NCBI RefSeq assembly: GCF_913776295.1
Contig: NZ_CAJYOJ010000086.1
Span: 1-44,447 of the forward strand
Length of the DNA: 44,447 nt
From: an uncultured Pedobacter sp.
GTDB taxonomy: Bacteria > Bacteroidota > Bacteroidia > Sphingobacteriales > Sphingobacteriaceae
Reading direction: 5' to 3'
Shown: positions 16,621-24,775 of the stretch, one piece after another
How positions within the stretch are numbered: position 1 is the first letter of the stretch
How the letters are laid out: every line of letters starts with the position of its first letter
The notes under the pieces: generated by a model
Database searches by the model: none
The model's input: only the letters and a program-made list of their open reading frames with translations
What the model was told of the DNA's origin: nothing
Translations under genes and position numbers: made by a program

Positions 16621-17214
16621 CTAAATCAAATTTCTTTCTCTGAACCAAACCTCGTCTGGAATTGCTGAAAAATCATCCATTTTATTAATTAAAATTTCGG
16701 CATCGGCTTCATTAAATACTAAATCGCGATTGGCCGGTTTCAAAAATTTACTTTGAACCATCATATCCATTTGAGCAAATAAGGGATCGTAAAAACCGCC
16801 AACATTTAATACACCGATTGGTTTATGGTGCAGCCCTAGCTGCAGCCAGGTTAATACTTCAAAAAACTCTTCCAATGTACCAAATCCGCCCGGTAAGATC
16901 ACAAAACCATCACTCAAATCGGCCATTTTCTGTTTTCGCTGATGCATGTTTTCGGTCACAAGCATTTCTGTTAAACCCCGGTGACCAACTTCCTTATCCA
17001 TTAAAAACTGAGGAATCACACCCGTAACCATACCACCCAATTCCAGTACATCATTAGCCAGCACGCCCATCACACCAACACTTCCACCTCCATAAACCAA
17101 TCTGATCTGCTGCTTTACCAATGTTTCTGCCAATTGTTTTATCGCCTTGCGAAGCGCCGCATCGCCATTAAAGTTTGAGCCGCAGTACACACAAACTGAA
17201 GTAAGCTTATTCAT
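16621..17214 (-). CDS. LOG-family protein (TIGR00730 type)
   Basis: A 197-residue Rossmann-fold protein. It has the start VCVYCGSNF, then LVYGGGSVGVMGVLA (39-53), MHQRKQKM (90-97) and PGGFGTLEEFFEVLTW (108-123), the phosphoribohydrolase signature. Members release free bases from nucleoside 5'-monophosphates; plant and some microbial homologues activate cytokinins. In a bacterium like this the natural substrate is most likely a purine monophosphate, but that is inference. Monocistronic by its gaps. Confidence 0.92.
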   Translation of the reverse strand: MNKLTSVCVYCGSNFNGDAALRKAIKQLAETLVKQQIRLVYGGGSVGVMGVLANDVLELGGMVTGVIPQFLMDKEVGHRGLTEMLVTENMHQRKQKMADLSDGFVILPGGFGTLEEFFEVLTWLQLGLHHKPIGVLNVGGFYDPLFAQMDMMVQSKFLKPANRDLVFNEADAEILINKMDDFSAIPDEVWFRERNLI

Positions 17215-17344
17215 TGAATTAAAAATTTACCGAAGTTAAGATTTTATCTGCTTTACCTAAATTTTAATTCGACAAAAAGCCGCTACAGTTTTTTGTTATT
17301 TCGTTGACAAAACGCTATATCATAAGTTTGCTTCCATTCAAACT

Positions 17345-17570
17345 TTTGTCACGTTGAGCTTAGCTTGTGCTGAGCAGGACGAAGCAACGAAACGCTTCAA
17401 GAGAAGTTTAACAAGTCCTTCGACAAGCTACCATTGACAGGCTCTTCGAAATAAGAACGTCATCTCAACTGTAGCATAGCGAAATGAAGAGATCTTTTCA
17501 CTCGAGCTATTAAACCTCGTTTAAAAGATTTCTCCACTGCGGTCGAAATGACGATACTTAGATAACATTT
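17345..17570. repeat. REP-like repeat cluster D
   Basis: CACGTTGAGCTTAGC and GTCCTTCGACAAGC are followed by ACGTCATCTCAACTG (17457-17471), ATGAAGAGATC, and AGATTTCTCCACTGCGG with TCGAAATGACG (17544-17554). CGTCAT and ATGACG at the ends can pair. Same family as the units at 6542, 9471 and 11610. The rest of the 17215-17894 gap holds only the element at 17649 and the receptor terminator. Confidence 0.7.
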
Positions 17571-17648
17571 AACTTCTGTCAATCATATCGATTTTTATAC
17601 AAGTTAACTATTGTTTTATTTGTGTTAATGAGCTCGGCAATGCCGCGG

Positions 17649-17809
17649 TTTTGTTACTTTTTGATGCCAAAAAGTAAGCGCCATTCGGCGGCGGTGACCT
17701 GTACCGATTTTCATCGGTAGCCGAGGCAAGACTGGGCTGTATAGCATAAGTAATTAGTTACCTCATTTATATTGATTTTTATAAAATAAATTATCCATCA
17801 GGATGACAA
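17649..17809 (+). repeat. Intergenic element, left copy (flanks TonB receptor)
   Basis: It begins TTTTGTTACTTTTTGATGCC and contains CGGCGGCGGTGA, GCCGAGGCAAGACTG, GGCTGTAT and TTATATTGATTTTTAT before ending in GATGACAA. The same order recurs at 20894-21032 in direct orientation. This copy is 22 bases longer because of an insert carrying CCGATTTTCATCGG, a small hairpin. The start itself can fold (CTTTTTG...CAAAAAG). Confidence 0.85.
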
Positions 17810-17828
17810 TTAATGATACAGCATTTAT

Positions 17829-17857
17829 TAAAAAAGGAGCGGCATTACACCACTCCT
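17829..17857 (-). terminator. Terminator of the TonB receptor gene
   Basis: On the minus strand AGGAGTGG pairs with CCGCTCCT (one G-T pair) across seven bases, followed by six T residues. It lies 38 bases past the stop at 17895. Confidence 0.75.
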
Positions 17858-17894
17858 CAAACCAAATATAAGAGAGAAAAATAAATTAGTATGA

Positions 17895-20474
17895 TTAGAA
17901 TGCATAACGGATGGTTGCCCCATAAGTTCTTGGATCGCCTAATACTCCGGCATACAAACCAGCGTTACCCGCCGCAGCCTGTAACTGCTCGTAATAATTT
18001 TTATTGGCTATATTTCTGCTCCAAACAAATAAAGAGAACTTATCAGATTTGAAGCCCAACCTGGCATTAAACAAGGCATAACCTTTCACAACCAGTACAC
18101 TTGATGGGGTAGGATTTGATGAGTAATCTGAACGGTAGCTCGCATCACCGGCAATGAAATAGCGTCCCGCTCTGGTAGCCAGATTACCAGGCGTACTTAG
18201 TTCTGAACCACCCGAGATATTCCATTTAGAGATACCCGGCAACCTACCGCCAGAAGCATCTTTAAAAGCTACCTGGGTAGCCACACCATTAACCAGTTCG
18301 GTGTGTCCGGTTTCTTCTAACGGAAGCGGTGCATTGGTGAATTTAACATACTTGCCATCAAGATAGGCCAAGGCAGCATTTAACGTTAAAAAGCGCTCCA
18401 ACTGATAAGTACCATCTATTTCCAATCCTTTCACCCTTACCTTTTCAGCGTTTGATAAATAACCTCTGTTTACACCTAGCTGTGGCGATTGTACATTGGT
18501 CTGGTAATCTTTAATATCCGTATTAAATAAACTGATGTTGAAAATAGCACCTTTAATTGGCTTTGTTTTAGCACCCAGCTCATAATGCTGAACGTACTCC
18601 GGTTTAACAACAGCTACCGATAAATCGGCTGCCCCTGTAGAGGTAGTTGGTAAACCACCTACGTTAACACCCACCGGTTTATATGCGGTAGAAAAAGTTC
18701 CGTAAACATTTAAATTATGGTTTGGACGGTAAGAAACGGTAAAGTTACCTGATAAATTGTTGTTATCAACCTTTGTTGTGAACTGCTGATTGGCATATAC
18801 AGCTGCTTTAAGCGCTAATAATGTCGCATCAGTGGTTTGTAGACCGCCATAAGTTACCCGATCATAATCAACATCTTTTTTATCATAGGTATACCTTAAA
18901 CCTGGTAATACGTGCAGATTTTTTAAAACTTCCCAATCAACCTGTGCAAAGACCGCTGCACTTAACGATTTTATAACAGAGTTGGTTTTGATACCAAAAC
19001 CATCCAATAAACCCGGTGTGGAGTATAAAGCCTGACTTCCGGTATTACTGGTTTGTACAAAACGCCATTGATCTTTACCTACTTCTTCTGTTTGCGCCAA
19101 ACCTTTTAAATTCTGACCCAGAAAATAAACGCCCACTACCCCACTTAATTTTTCGGTAATATTTCCTGCATACCTCACTTCCTGCGAATATTGATCGTGG
19201 CGCGAATTACCCTGCGATTTGGTTAACGCTGCCACCTCAGAAAAATCCCTGTCGTTGGTAGGGTCCCAATTCCAGAATCTCCATGCGGTAGTTGATGTCA
19301 ATGTTCCGTTCCCAATTTTATAATCAACATTTAGTGAAATCCCCCCTATTGATTGATTATGTCTCCAAGGCGTATTGGTATTGATTTCTCTCGAAAAAGG
19401 ATCGATTTTTGGTTGCTGGTAGCCTAAATCAGAAATAATTCTGGCATACTGCCGGTACGCGCTTCTTTCGGTTGTGGTAACACCCGCAATTACTAATGGG
19501 TAACCTGCCGGGTGCTGAATACTCACGTCGCCGCTTAACAACACCTGTAATTGTTCTGAAGGTGTATAGTATAGCTGACTTTTTAAGCCCAGGTTATTCT
19601 GTCCGCTATACCTGCGTTCTTCCCTGGTATTCCAGATCGTTCCATCGCGCTGCGTACCTGAAATGGAGATTTTTGCGGCAAGATCTTTTGCCAGTGCCCC
19701 GGAAGCTGATGTTTTGGCCTGAATAAAATTATAATTCCCTACGCTTAATTCTATTTTTGCACTGGGTGTTAATGTAGGTTTGCTCGTGGTAATGTTGAAT
19801 GCACCCGCTGTGGTATTTTTACCAAACAGGGTACCTTGCGGCCCCCGTAAAATTTCGATCTGATCGATATCAAGAAAATCGGTAGAGGTAGCAGCCGGAC
19901 GTGCATGATAAACGCCATCTACGTAAAATCCAACCCCCGGATCAATACCATCGTTCGTTAAACCAAAGGTAGAACCCAAGCCTCTGATATTTAGCGTTGT
20001 GTTTCTGGCATTGGAAGCATATAGCTGTACCGAAGGAACCAACTCTTTTAAACGGTTGACGTTAAAAGCACCTGCGTTTTCTGCTGCACGGCCACCAATA
20101 ACCGTAATCGGAATAGGTACATCCTGTAAAACCTCCGAACGCCTTCTTGACGTTACCACGATTTCATCGAGCAGCGCATTTTCTACCAAAACCAGTTCTA
20201 TAGGAGTCTCCTGAAGTTTTAGTATCTGAAAATCCTGTGGTTTATAACCTACAGAGCTTACCTGTAAATAAAATGGTGTTTCTTGTTTTACGTTAATGCT
20301 AAAGGCACCATTTTCATCGGCTACAACGGCCTGGTTGGTTCCCCTTACCTTTATGGTTGCATTGGGGATTGTTGTACCATTGGTGGTTTTAATTACACCC
20401 GTTACCTGACTTTGGGCAAAAGCAAATCCTGATGAAAGTAAAAATGAAAATAAAAAAAGTAAAGTTTTGTTCAT
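17895..20474 (-). CDS. TonB-dependent outer-membrane receptor with carboxypeptidase-regulatory-like domain
   Basis: An 859-residue outer-membrane transporter. Signal peptide 1-20 (AFAQ); carboxypeptidase-regulatory-like beta domain about 22-100; TonB-box-like DEIVVTSRR (103-111); plug about 112-225 with NIRGLGS and LRGPQGTLFGKNTTAGAFNI; then a 22-strand barrel ending in the expected terminal aromatic (IRYAF). It has no SusD partner beside it, so it is more like siderophore, cofactor or sulfur-compound receptors than glycan (SusC) importers. The ligand is unknown. It has its own promoter, with inverted repeats around it, and its own terminator, and direct repeats flank it. Confidence 0.93.
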   Translation of the reverse strand: MNKTLLFLFSFLLSSGFAFAQSQVTGVIKTTNGTTIPNATIKVRGTNQAVVADENGAFSINVKQETPFYLQVSSVGYKPQDFQILKLQETPIELVLVENALLDEIVVTSRRRSEVLQDVPIPITVIGGRAAENAGAFNVNRLKELVPSVQLYASNARNTTLNIRGLGSTFGLTNDGIDPGVGFYVDGVYHARPAATSTDFLDIDQIEILRGPQGTLFGKNTTAGAFNITTSKPTLTPSAKIELSVGNYNFIQAKTSASGALAKDLAAKISISGTQRDGTIWNTREERRYSGQNNLGLKSQLYYTPSEQLQVLLSGDVSIQHPAGYPLVIAGVTTTERSAYRQYARIISDLGYQQPKIDPFSREINTNTPWRHNQSIGGISLNVDYKIGNGTLTSTTAWRFWNWDPTNDRDFSEVAALTKSQGNSRHDQYSQEVRYAGNITEKLSGVVGVYFLGQNLKGLAQTEEVGKDQWRFVQTSNTGSQALYSTPGLLDGFGIKTNSVIKSLSAAVFAQVDWEVLKNLHVLPGLRYTYDKKDVDYDRVTYGGLQTTDATLLALKAAVYANQQFTTKVDNNNLSGNFTVSYRPNHNLNVYGTFSTAYKPVGVNVGGLPTTSTGAADLSVAVVKPEYVQHYELGAKTKPIKGAIFNISLFNTDIKDYQTNVQSPQLGVNRGYLSNAEKVRVKGLEIDGTYQLERFLTLNAALAYLDGKYVKFTNAPLPLEETGHTELVNGVATQVAFKDASGGRLPGISKWNISGGSELSTPGNLATRAGRYFIAGDASYRSDYSSNPTPSSVLVVKGYALFNARLGFKSDKFSLFVWSRNIANKNYYEQLQAAAGNAGLYAGVLGDPRTYGATIRYAF

Positions 20475-20604
20475 GGTTATATTGATGGTTTATTTAAATG
20501 CAGTTAATTAATGACTCGTTCGAAAGCCGCTGATTGCCGTTATAGCAAGTTTAAACAGTCATATAAAAGTGTTTACGCCTCATTATTATAATTATTATAT
20601 AATT

Positions 20605-20687
20605 CCTATAGATTTAGTCGACAAATATATTAAAAAAAATCAGCTGCCAAATTTTATTTTGTGATTTTCAGAAAATAAATCTATAGG
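20605..20687 (-). promoter_or_regulatory. Promoter of the TonB receptor with flanking 12-bp inverted repeat
   Basis: On the minus strand TTG (20650-20648), 18 bases, then TATATTTG (20629-20622) match the Bacteroidota promoter. CCTATAGATTTA (20605-20616) and its exact reverse complement (20676-20687) bracket it: one half near the expected transcription start, the other upstream of the -33. GTCGAC overlaps the -7 edge (20618-20623). The arrangement suggests an operator pair; the regulator is unknown. The 5' leader would be about 140 bases. Confidence 0.55.
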
Positions 20688-20893
20688 TTTTTCATGAAAG
20701 ATCCTGAAATAAACTACCATTGACGTTAATTTTTAATTATTTGATAATTAGTCACTTATGAAATATGCATTTCCATCCAACAAGGCCTTCGCACTGGGTC
20801 TCCGTTCTACTTAAGTCAGGCCTAACAAATTTTTCGGACTCCACCGACCAAGCCCTATTACTGGCTTTCAAAGAAAAATTTTCAGCCGGTGTT

Positions 20894-21032
20894 TTTTGTT
20901 TCTTTTTGACATCAAAAAGAAAGAGCCCTTCGGCGGCGGTGAGCCGAGGCAAGACTGTGCTGTATGGCATAAGAAATCAGTTACGTCATTTATATTGATT
21001 TTTATCCAATAAATTATCCCTCAGAATGACAA
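20894..21032 (+). repeat. Intergenic element, right copy (flanks TonB receptor)
   Basis: It matches 17649-17809 in order and orientation: TTTTGTTTCTTTTTGACATC, CGGCGGCGGTGA, GCCGAGGCAAGACTG, GCTGTAT, TTATATTGATTTTTAT, GAATGACAA, but lacks the 22-base hairpin insert. It ends 5 bases before the stop codon of the adenine deaminase gene. No other gene is seen in 20475-21036. Confidence 0.85.
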
Positions 21033-21036
21033 GGTA

Positions 21037-22674
21037 CTACACGAACCTAAATTCATCCCCATCAAATAAACCTTTGTCGCTCAGTTTCAAATGCGGAATA
21101 ACCAAGAGCGCCATAAAAGAAAGTGTCATAAAAGGAGCAAGAAGAGTTGAACCTAAATTTTTGGCAAATTGATCTATCGCGGTATAACAGGCAGCAACCT
21201 CGTAACCATTATGGTTACTCATTAAGCCGCCAACCGGCAGTGGCAGTATCTCCTCTTTTCCATCGCCTAAAGCTACCACGCCACCGGTTTCTTTGATTAC
21301 CAGGTTTACTGCGGCACAGATACTTCTATCATCAACCCCAACGGCAATGATGTTATGACTATCATGCGCCACACTCGAGGCAATAGCCCCCTTTTTTAAA
21401 CCAAAGTTTTTAACAAAGGAAATGGCAATGGGCGCATCATGATAGCGGTTAACCACCACCATTTTGAGGATGTCATTGGCTACATCACTAACAATATTGC
21501 CATTTTCGACCTTTGGTTTTGCCTGTATTTTATTGGTAATCAACTGGCCATCTAGCGCTTCAATCACTGGAATTTCTTGCTGATCTGCGTACTTAAAAAT
21601 GAAGTTTTCTTCTTTTTTATAGCTACAATCAAAACGGTTAATCGATTCTTTACCAGACATATGGCTGATCCAATTGCCGGCCATTTTACCGTTTTCTGCT
21701 AGTAAAAGACCATTAATATAGGTTTGTGTTACCCTGAAATTAACAAGATCTTCCATTACGATAAAATCGGCATCATCGTTTACATGTAAAGTACCTACGT
21801 CCAGCTTGTAATGCAAAATCGGGTTAATACAAGCAGCACGGAGTACATTAAAAACATTGATTCCTTTAGCTACTGCCCTGGCACAAATTTCGTTAATGTG
21901 GCTTTCAACTAAGCTATCTGGATGTTTATCATCACTGCAGAACATCATCATTTCGGGCCAGTCGTGAAGTAAGGCGATTAGTGCTTCAAAATTTTTAGCG
22001 GCACTGCCTTCGCGGATCAGGATTTTCATACCACGCTGCAGTTTATCCAGCGCTTCTTCGGCAGTGAAACATTCATGGTCGGTAGAAATACCGGCATCAA
22101 TATATTTTTGAACGGTATCACCACGTAACCCTGGTGCGTGCCCGTCAACTGGTTTGCCAAGCTGATGGGCTGCCGCAATCTTTTTTAAAACTTCTTCATC
22201 TTGATGTAACACTCCGGGAAAATTCATCATTTCACTGAGGTATTTAATCTCCGGGCGCTCTAAAAGTGCTTTAACATCATTATGGTTTAACTCGGCACCA
22301 GCAGTTTCAAAGGTAGTAGCCGGTACGCAGCTTGGTGCACCGAAATTGAATTTAAAGGGTACGGTGTTACCGTTTTCAATCATAAATTCAATACCTTCCA
22401 TGCCGCAAACATTGGCAATCTCATGCGGATCACTGATGGTAGCCACGGTACCATGCGCCACAGCCAAACGAGCAAATTCGCTCGGAATGAGCATACTGCT
22501 TTCGATGTGCACGTGACTGTCAATAAAACCAGGAGTAATGAAGACGCTGTTTGGGCGTTCCTCAGAAATTTTGGTGATCGATTTTATTTTTCCGGCCTCA
22601 ACCGTTATTTCGCCAAAGAAAATATGACGTTCTACGATATTAACTATATTTCCACTGACTTTGAAAGTGCCCAT
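21037..22674 (-). CDS. ade: Adenine deaminase
   Basis: A 545-residue amidohydrolase that converts adenine to hypoxanthine and ammonia in purine salvage. It has the metal motif DSHVHIESS (52-60), then SDPHEIANV, a lysine/histidine-rich middle with DDKHPD, and the family-specific C-terminal domain (SSVAHDSHNIIAVG, ALGDGKEEILPLPVGGLMS). Length and motif order match Ade and not adenosine deaminase. Separate from its neighbours by inverted-repeat-rich DNA, so probably its own unit. Confidence 0.96.
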   Translation of the reverse strand: MGTFKVSGNIVNIVERHIFFGEITVEAGKIKSITKISEERPNSVFITPGFIDSHVHIESSMLIPSEFARLAVAHGTVATISDPHEIANVCGMEGIEFMIENGNTVPFKFNFGAPSCVPATTFETAGAELNHNDVKALLERPEIKYLSEMMNFPGVLHQDEEVLKKIAAAHQLGKPVDGHAPGLRGDTVQKYIDAGISTDHECFTAEEALDKLQRGMKILIREGSAAKNFEALIALLHDWPEMMMFCSDDKHPDSLVESHINEICARAVAKGINVFNVLRAACINPILHYKLDVGTLHVNDDADFIVMEDLVNFRVTQTYINGLLLAENGKMAGNWISHMSGKESINRFDCSYKKEENFIFKYADQQEIPVIEALDGQLITNKIQAKPKVENGNIVSDVANDILKMVVVNRYHDAPIAISFVKNFGLKKGAIASSVAHDSHNIIAVGVDDRSICAAVNLVIKETGGVVALGDGKEEILPLPVGGLMSNHNGYEVAACYTAIDQFAKNLGSTLLAPFMTLSFMALLVIPHLKLSDKGLFDGDEFRFV

Positions 22675-22690
22675 GTTGCTCGAATGTTTA

Positions 22691-22769
22691 ACTGGTTAAT
22701 CGTTTAAACCGGTTAATTGTTTAGGATATACAGTTAACCAATTTAAACAGTTTATACAATTAACCTCTG
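22691..22769. repeat. Inverted/direct TTTAAAC-GGTTAAT repeats
   Basis: ACTGGTTAAT and ACCGGTTAAT-type units repeat, and GGTTAATTGTTTA (22711-22723) nearly matches the reverse complement of TATACAATTAACC at the far end, so the RNA could fold. The section may terminate the E1 transcript. The 29 bases 22691-22719 recur, inverted, at 44303-44331 (24/29). Confidence 0.55.
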
Positions 22770-22770
22770 T

Positions 22771-24747
22771 TTAATATTTTAATAGTTTATCAATTATTTC
22801 TGCTAATCTGGCTTTAGCCAAAAAATCATCTTCCAGTACCTTATTCATAGGAATGGCAGTATCTAAACTTGCACAACGCATTACTGGTGCGTCCAGGTAA
22901 TGGAAAAGGTGCTCTCCAATCCAGGCTGATATTTCGGCACCGAAACCATTGGTCAAAGTGTCTTCATGTAAAATGAGCACTCTGCCCGTTGCTTTTACAG
23001 CTTCCTTCACCGTTTCCTGATCCCATGGCTGGAGCGTACGCAGATCAACCAGGGTTGCTTCTTGTTGAGGATGGTTGTTTAAATGTTCTAAAGCCCAATG
23101 TACGCCTAAACCATAGGTGATGATGGTAAGCTGGTTGCCAGTTTTTAAGGTAACGGCTTTTCCTATTTCGGTTGTGTAATAACCGTCAGGTACCGGGCCG
23201 GTTAAACTTCTGTACAAATATTTATGTTCAAAATAGATTATCGGATTAGGATCGGCAATGGCGGCCAAAAGCAAGCCCTTTGCATCTTCGGGAAATGCGG
23301 GATAAACAATTTTCAATCCCGGTGTTTTAGTAAACCAGGCCTCATTGCTTTGCGAATGGAAAGGGCCGGCACCGGTTCCCGCGCCAGTAGGCATGCGAAC
23401 CACTACATCTGCTTTTTCGCCCCAGCGATAATGTGTTTTGGCTAAATTGTTTACAATCTGGTTAAAGCCAACGCTTACAAAATCGGCAAACTGCATTTCT
23501 ACAACAGCTTTCCAACCGTTTATCGAAAGGCCTAAACCTGCACCCACAATGGCCGATTCGCAAATAGGCGTATTGCGCACCCGGTTTTTGCCAAATTTAG
23601 CCATAAAGCCATCTGTAATTTTAAAGGCGCCACCATAATCAGCAATATCCTGTCCCATTAAAACCAGGTTAGGGTATTTCTCCATCGCGAGATCGATTGC
23701 ATCGCTAATCGCATCCAGATACCTTTTCTCAGTAGCGGATTCGCCTGGTTGGGCAAATTCTGGTTGATGAGGAAAATACATATCCCGTTCTTCTCTTGCG
23801 GGATCTGGAATGGGTTCCGGCTCTTCAAAAGCTTCTTCAACTGCTATTTCAATATCTTTTTTAAACTGGATTTTGATATCCGTAATGGTATCGGTAGTTA
23901 AAATACCTTGTTCAATTAAATAGGCTTCATAATTGTTTAAAGGGTCTTTCTTTTCCCATTCATCAAAAAGTTCTTGCGGAACGTATTTGGTGCCGGATGC
24001 TTCTTCATGGCCACGCATCCTGAAAGTTATGCATTCGACCAAGACAGGTCTGGGATCTTTCCTGATTTCCATGGCCAGCTGATTAATGGTATCGTAAACT
24101 TCAAGAATATTGTTGCCGTCAATTTGGCGGCCTTCGATGCCATAACCGATGGCTTTATCAACCAAATTTTTGCATCTGTATTGCTCTGTTATTGGGGTCG
24201 ACAAGCCATAACCGTTATTTTCGATTAAAAAGATTACCGGAAGGCCCCAAACTGCTGCCACATTGATGGCTTCATGGAAATCGCCTTCGCTGGTGGCGCC
24301 TTCACCCGAGTAAACGAGGGTAGCACGCTGTTTATTGGCTAATAAATCAGCCAGGGCAATCCCATCGGCAAGCGCCATTTGCGGGCCCAGATGGGAAATC
24401 ATCCCTATAATTTTATAATCTTGTGTGCCAAAATGGAAAGAGCGGTCGCGGCCTTTGGTAAAGCCGGTTAACTTGCCCTGCCATTGCGCCATTAATTTCT
24501 TTAGCGGAATATTACGTGAGGTAAAAACACCTAAATTGCGGTGCATGGGCAGAATATACTCCTCGCTTCGCATGGCTAAGGTACTGCCAACGGCAATGGC
24601 TTCTTGTCCAATTCCCGAAAACCATTTGCCTATGCGTCCCTGTCGTAATAATTTAAGCATTTTATCCTCTACCATCCGGGGATAAAGCAGTTTTTTATAT
24701 AAATTCAGTAAGAATTCATCGTCTTTATCTTTTCGGTTAAAATGCAT
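22771..24747 (-). CDS. Alpha-ketoacid dehydrogenase E1, fused alpha and beta subunits
   Basis: A 658-residue fusion of E1 alpha (about 1-325) and E1 beta (about 335-658). The alpha part has the thiamine-diphosphate motif from GEGATSEGD (148-156) to ENNGYG (176-181). The beta part starts near EKRYLDAISDAIDLAMEKYP and ends with VLILHEDTLTNGFGAEISAWI and ALDTAIPMNKVLEDDFL-like transketolase C-terminal features. The fusion is common in Bacteroidota and is usually annotated as branched-chain 2-oxoacid dehydrogenase E1, feeding E2/E3 elsewhere. Substrate is inferred. It is 28 bases downstream of the LutB-like gene, so they are likely co-transcribed. Confidence 0.9.
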   Translation of the reverse strand: MHFNRKDKDDEFLLNLYKKLLYPRMVEDKMLKLLRQGRIGKWFSGIGQEAIAVGSTLAMRSEEYILPMHRNLGVFTSRNIPLKKLMAQWQGKLTGFTKGRDRSFHFGTQDYKIIGMISHLGPQMALADGIALADLLANKQRATLVYSGEGATSEGDFHEAINVAAVWGLPVIFLIENNGYGLSTPITEQYRCKNLVDKAIGYGIEGRQIDGNNILEVYDTINQLAMEIRKDPRPVLVECITFRMRGHEEASGTKYVPQELFDEWEKKDPLNNYEAYLIEQGILTTDTITDIKIQFKKDIEIAVEEAFEEPEPIPDPAREERDMYFPHQPEFAQPGESATEKRYLDAISDAIDLAMEKYPNLVLMGQDIADYGGAFKITDGFMAKFGKNRVRNTPICESAIVGAGLGLSINGWKAVVEMQFADFVSVGFNQIVNNLAKTHYRWGEKADVVVRMPTGAGTGAGPFHSQSNEAWFTKTPGLKIVYPAFPEDAKGLLLAAIADPNPIIYFEHKYLYRSLTGPVPDGYYTTEIGKAVTLKTGNQLTIITYGLGVHWALEHLNNHPQQEATLVDLRTLQPWDQETVKEAVKATGRVLILHEDTLTNGFGAEISAWIGEHLFHYLDAPVMRCASLDTAIPMNKVLEDDFLAKARLAEIIDKLLKY

Positions 24748-24775
24748 ATTTGGTTGTTTGACTAATGGTTTCTGA

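Noticed and set aside
20752..20998. Open frames of 70-80 codons on both strands around 20752-20998
   Set aside because: They fall across the intergenic element that is repeated at 17649. Similar spurious peptides arise from such DNA, and no family is recognisable.
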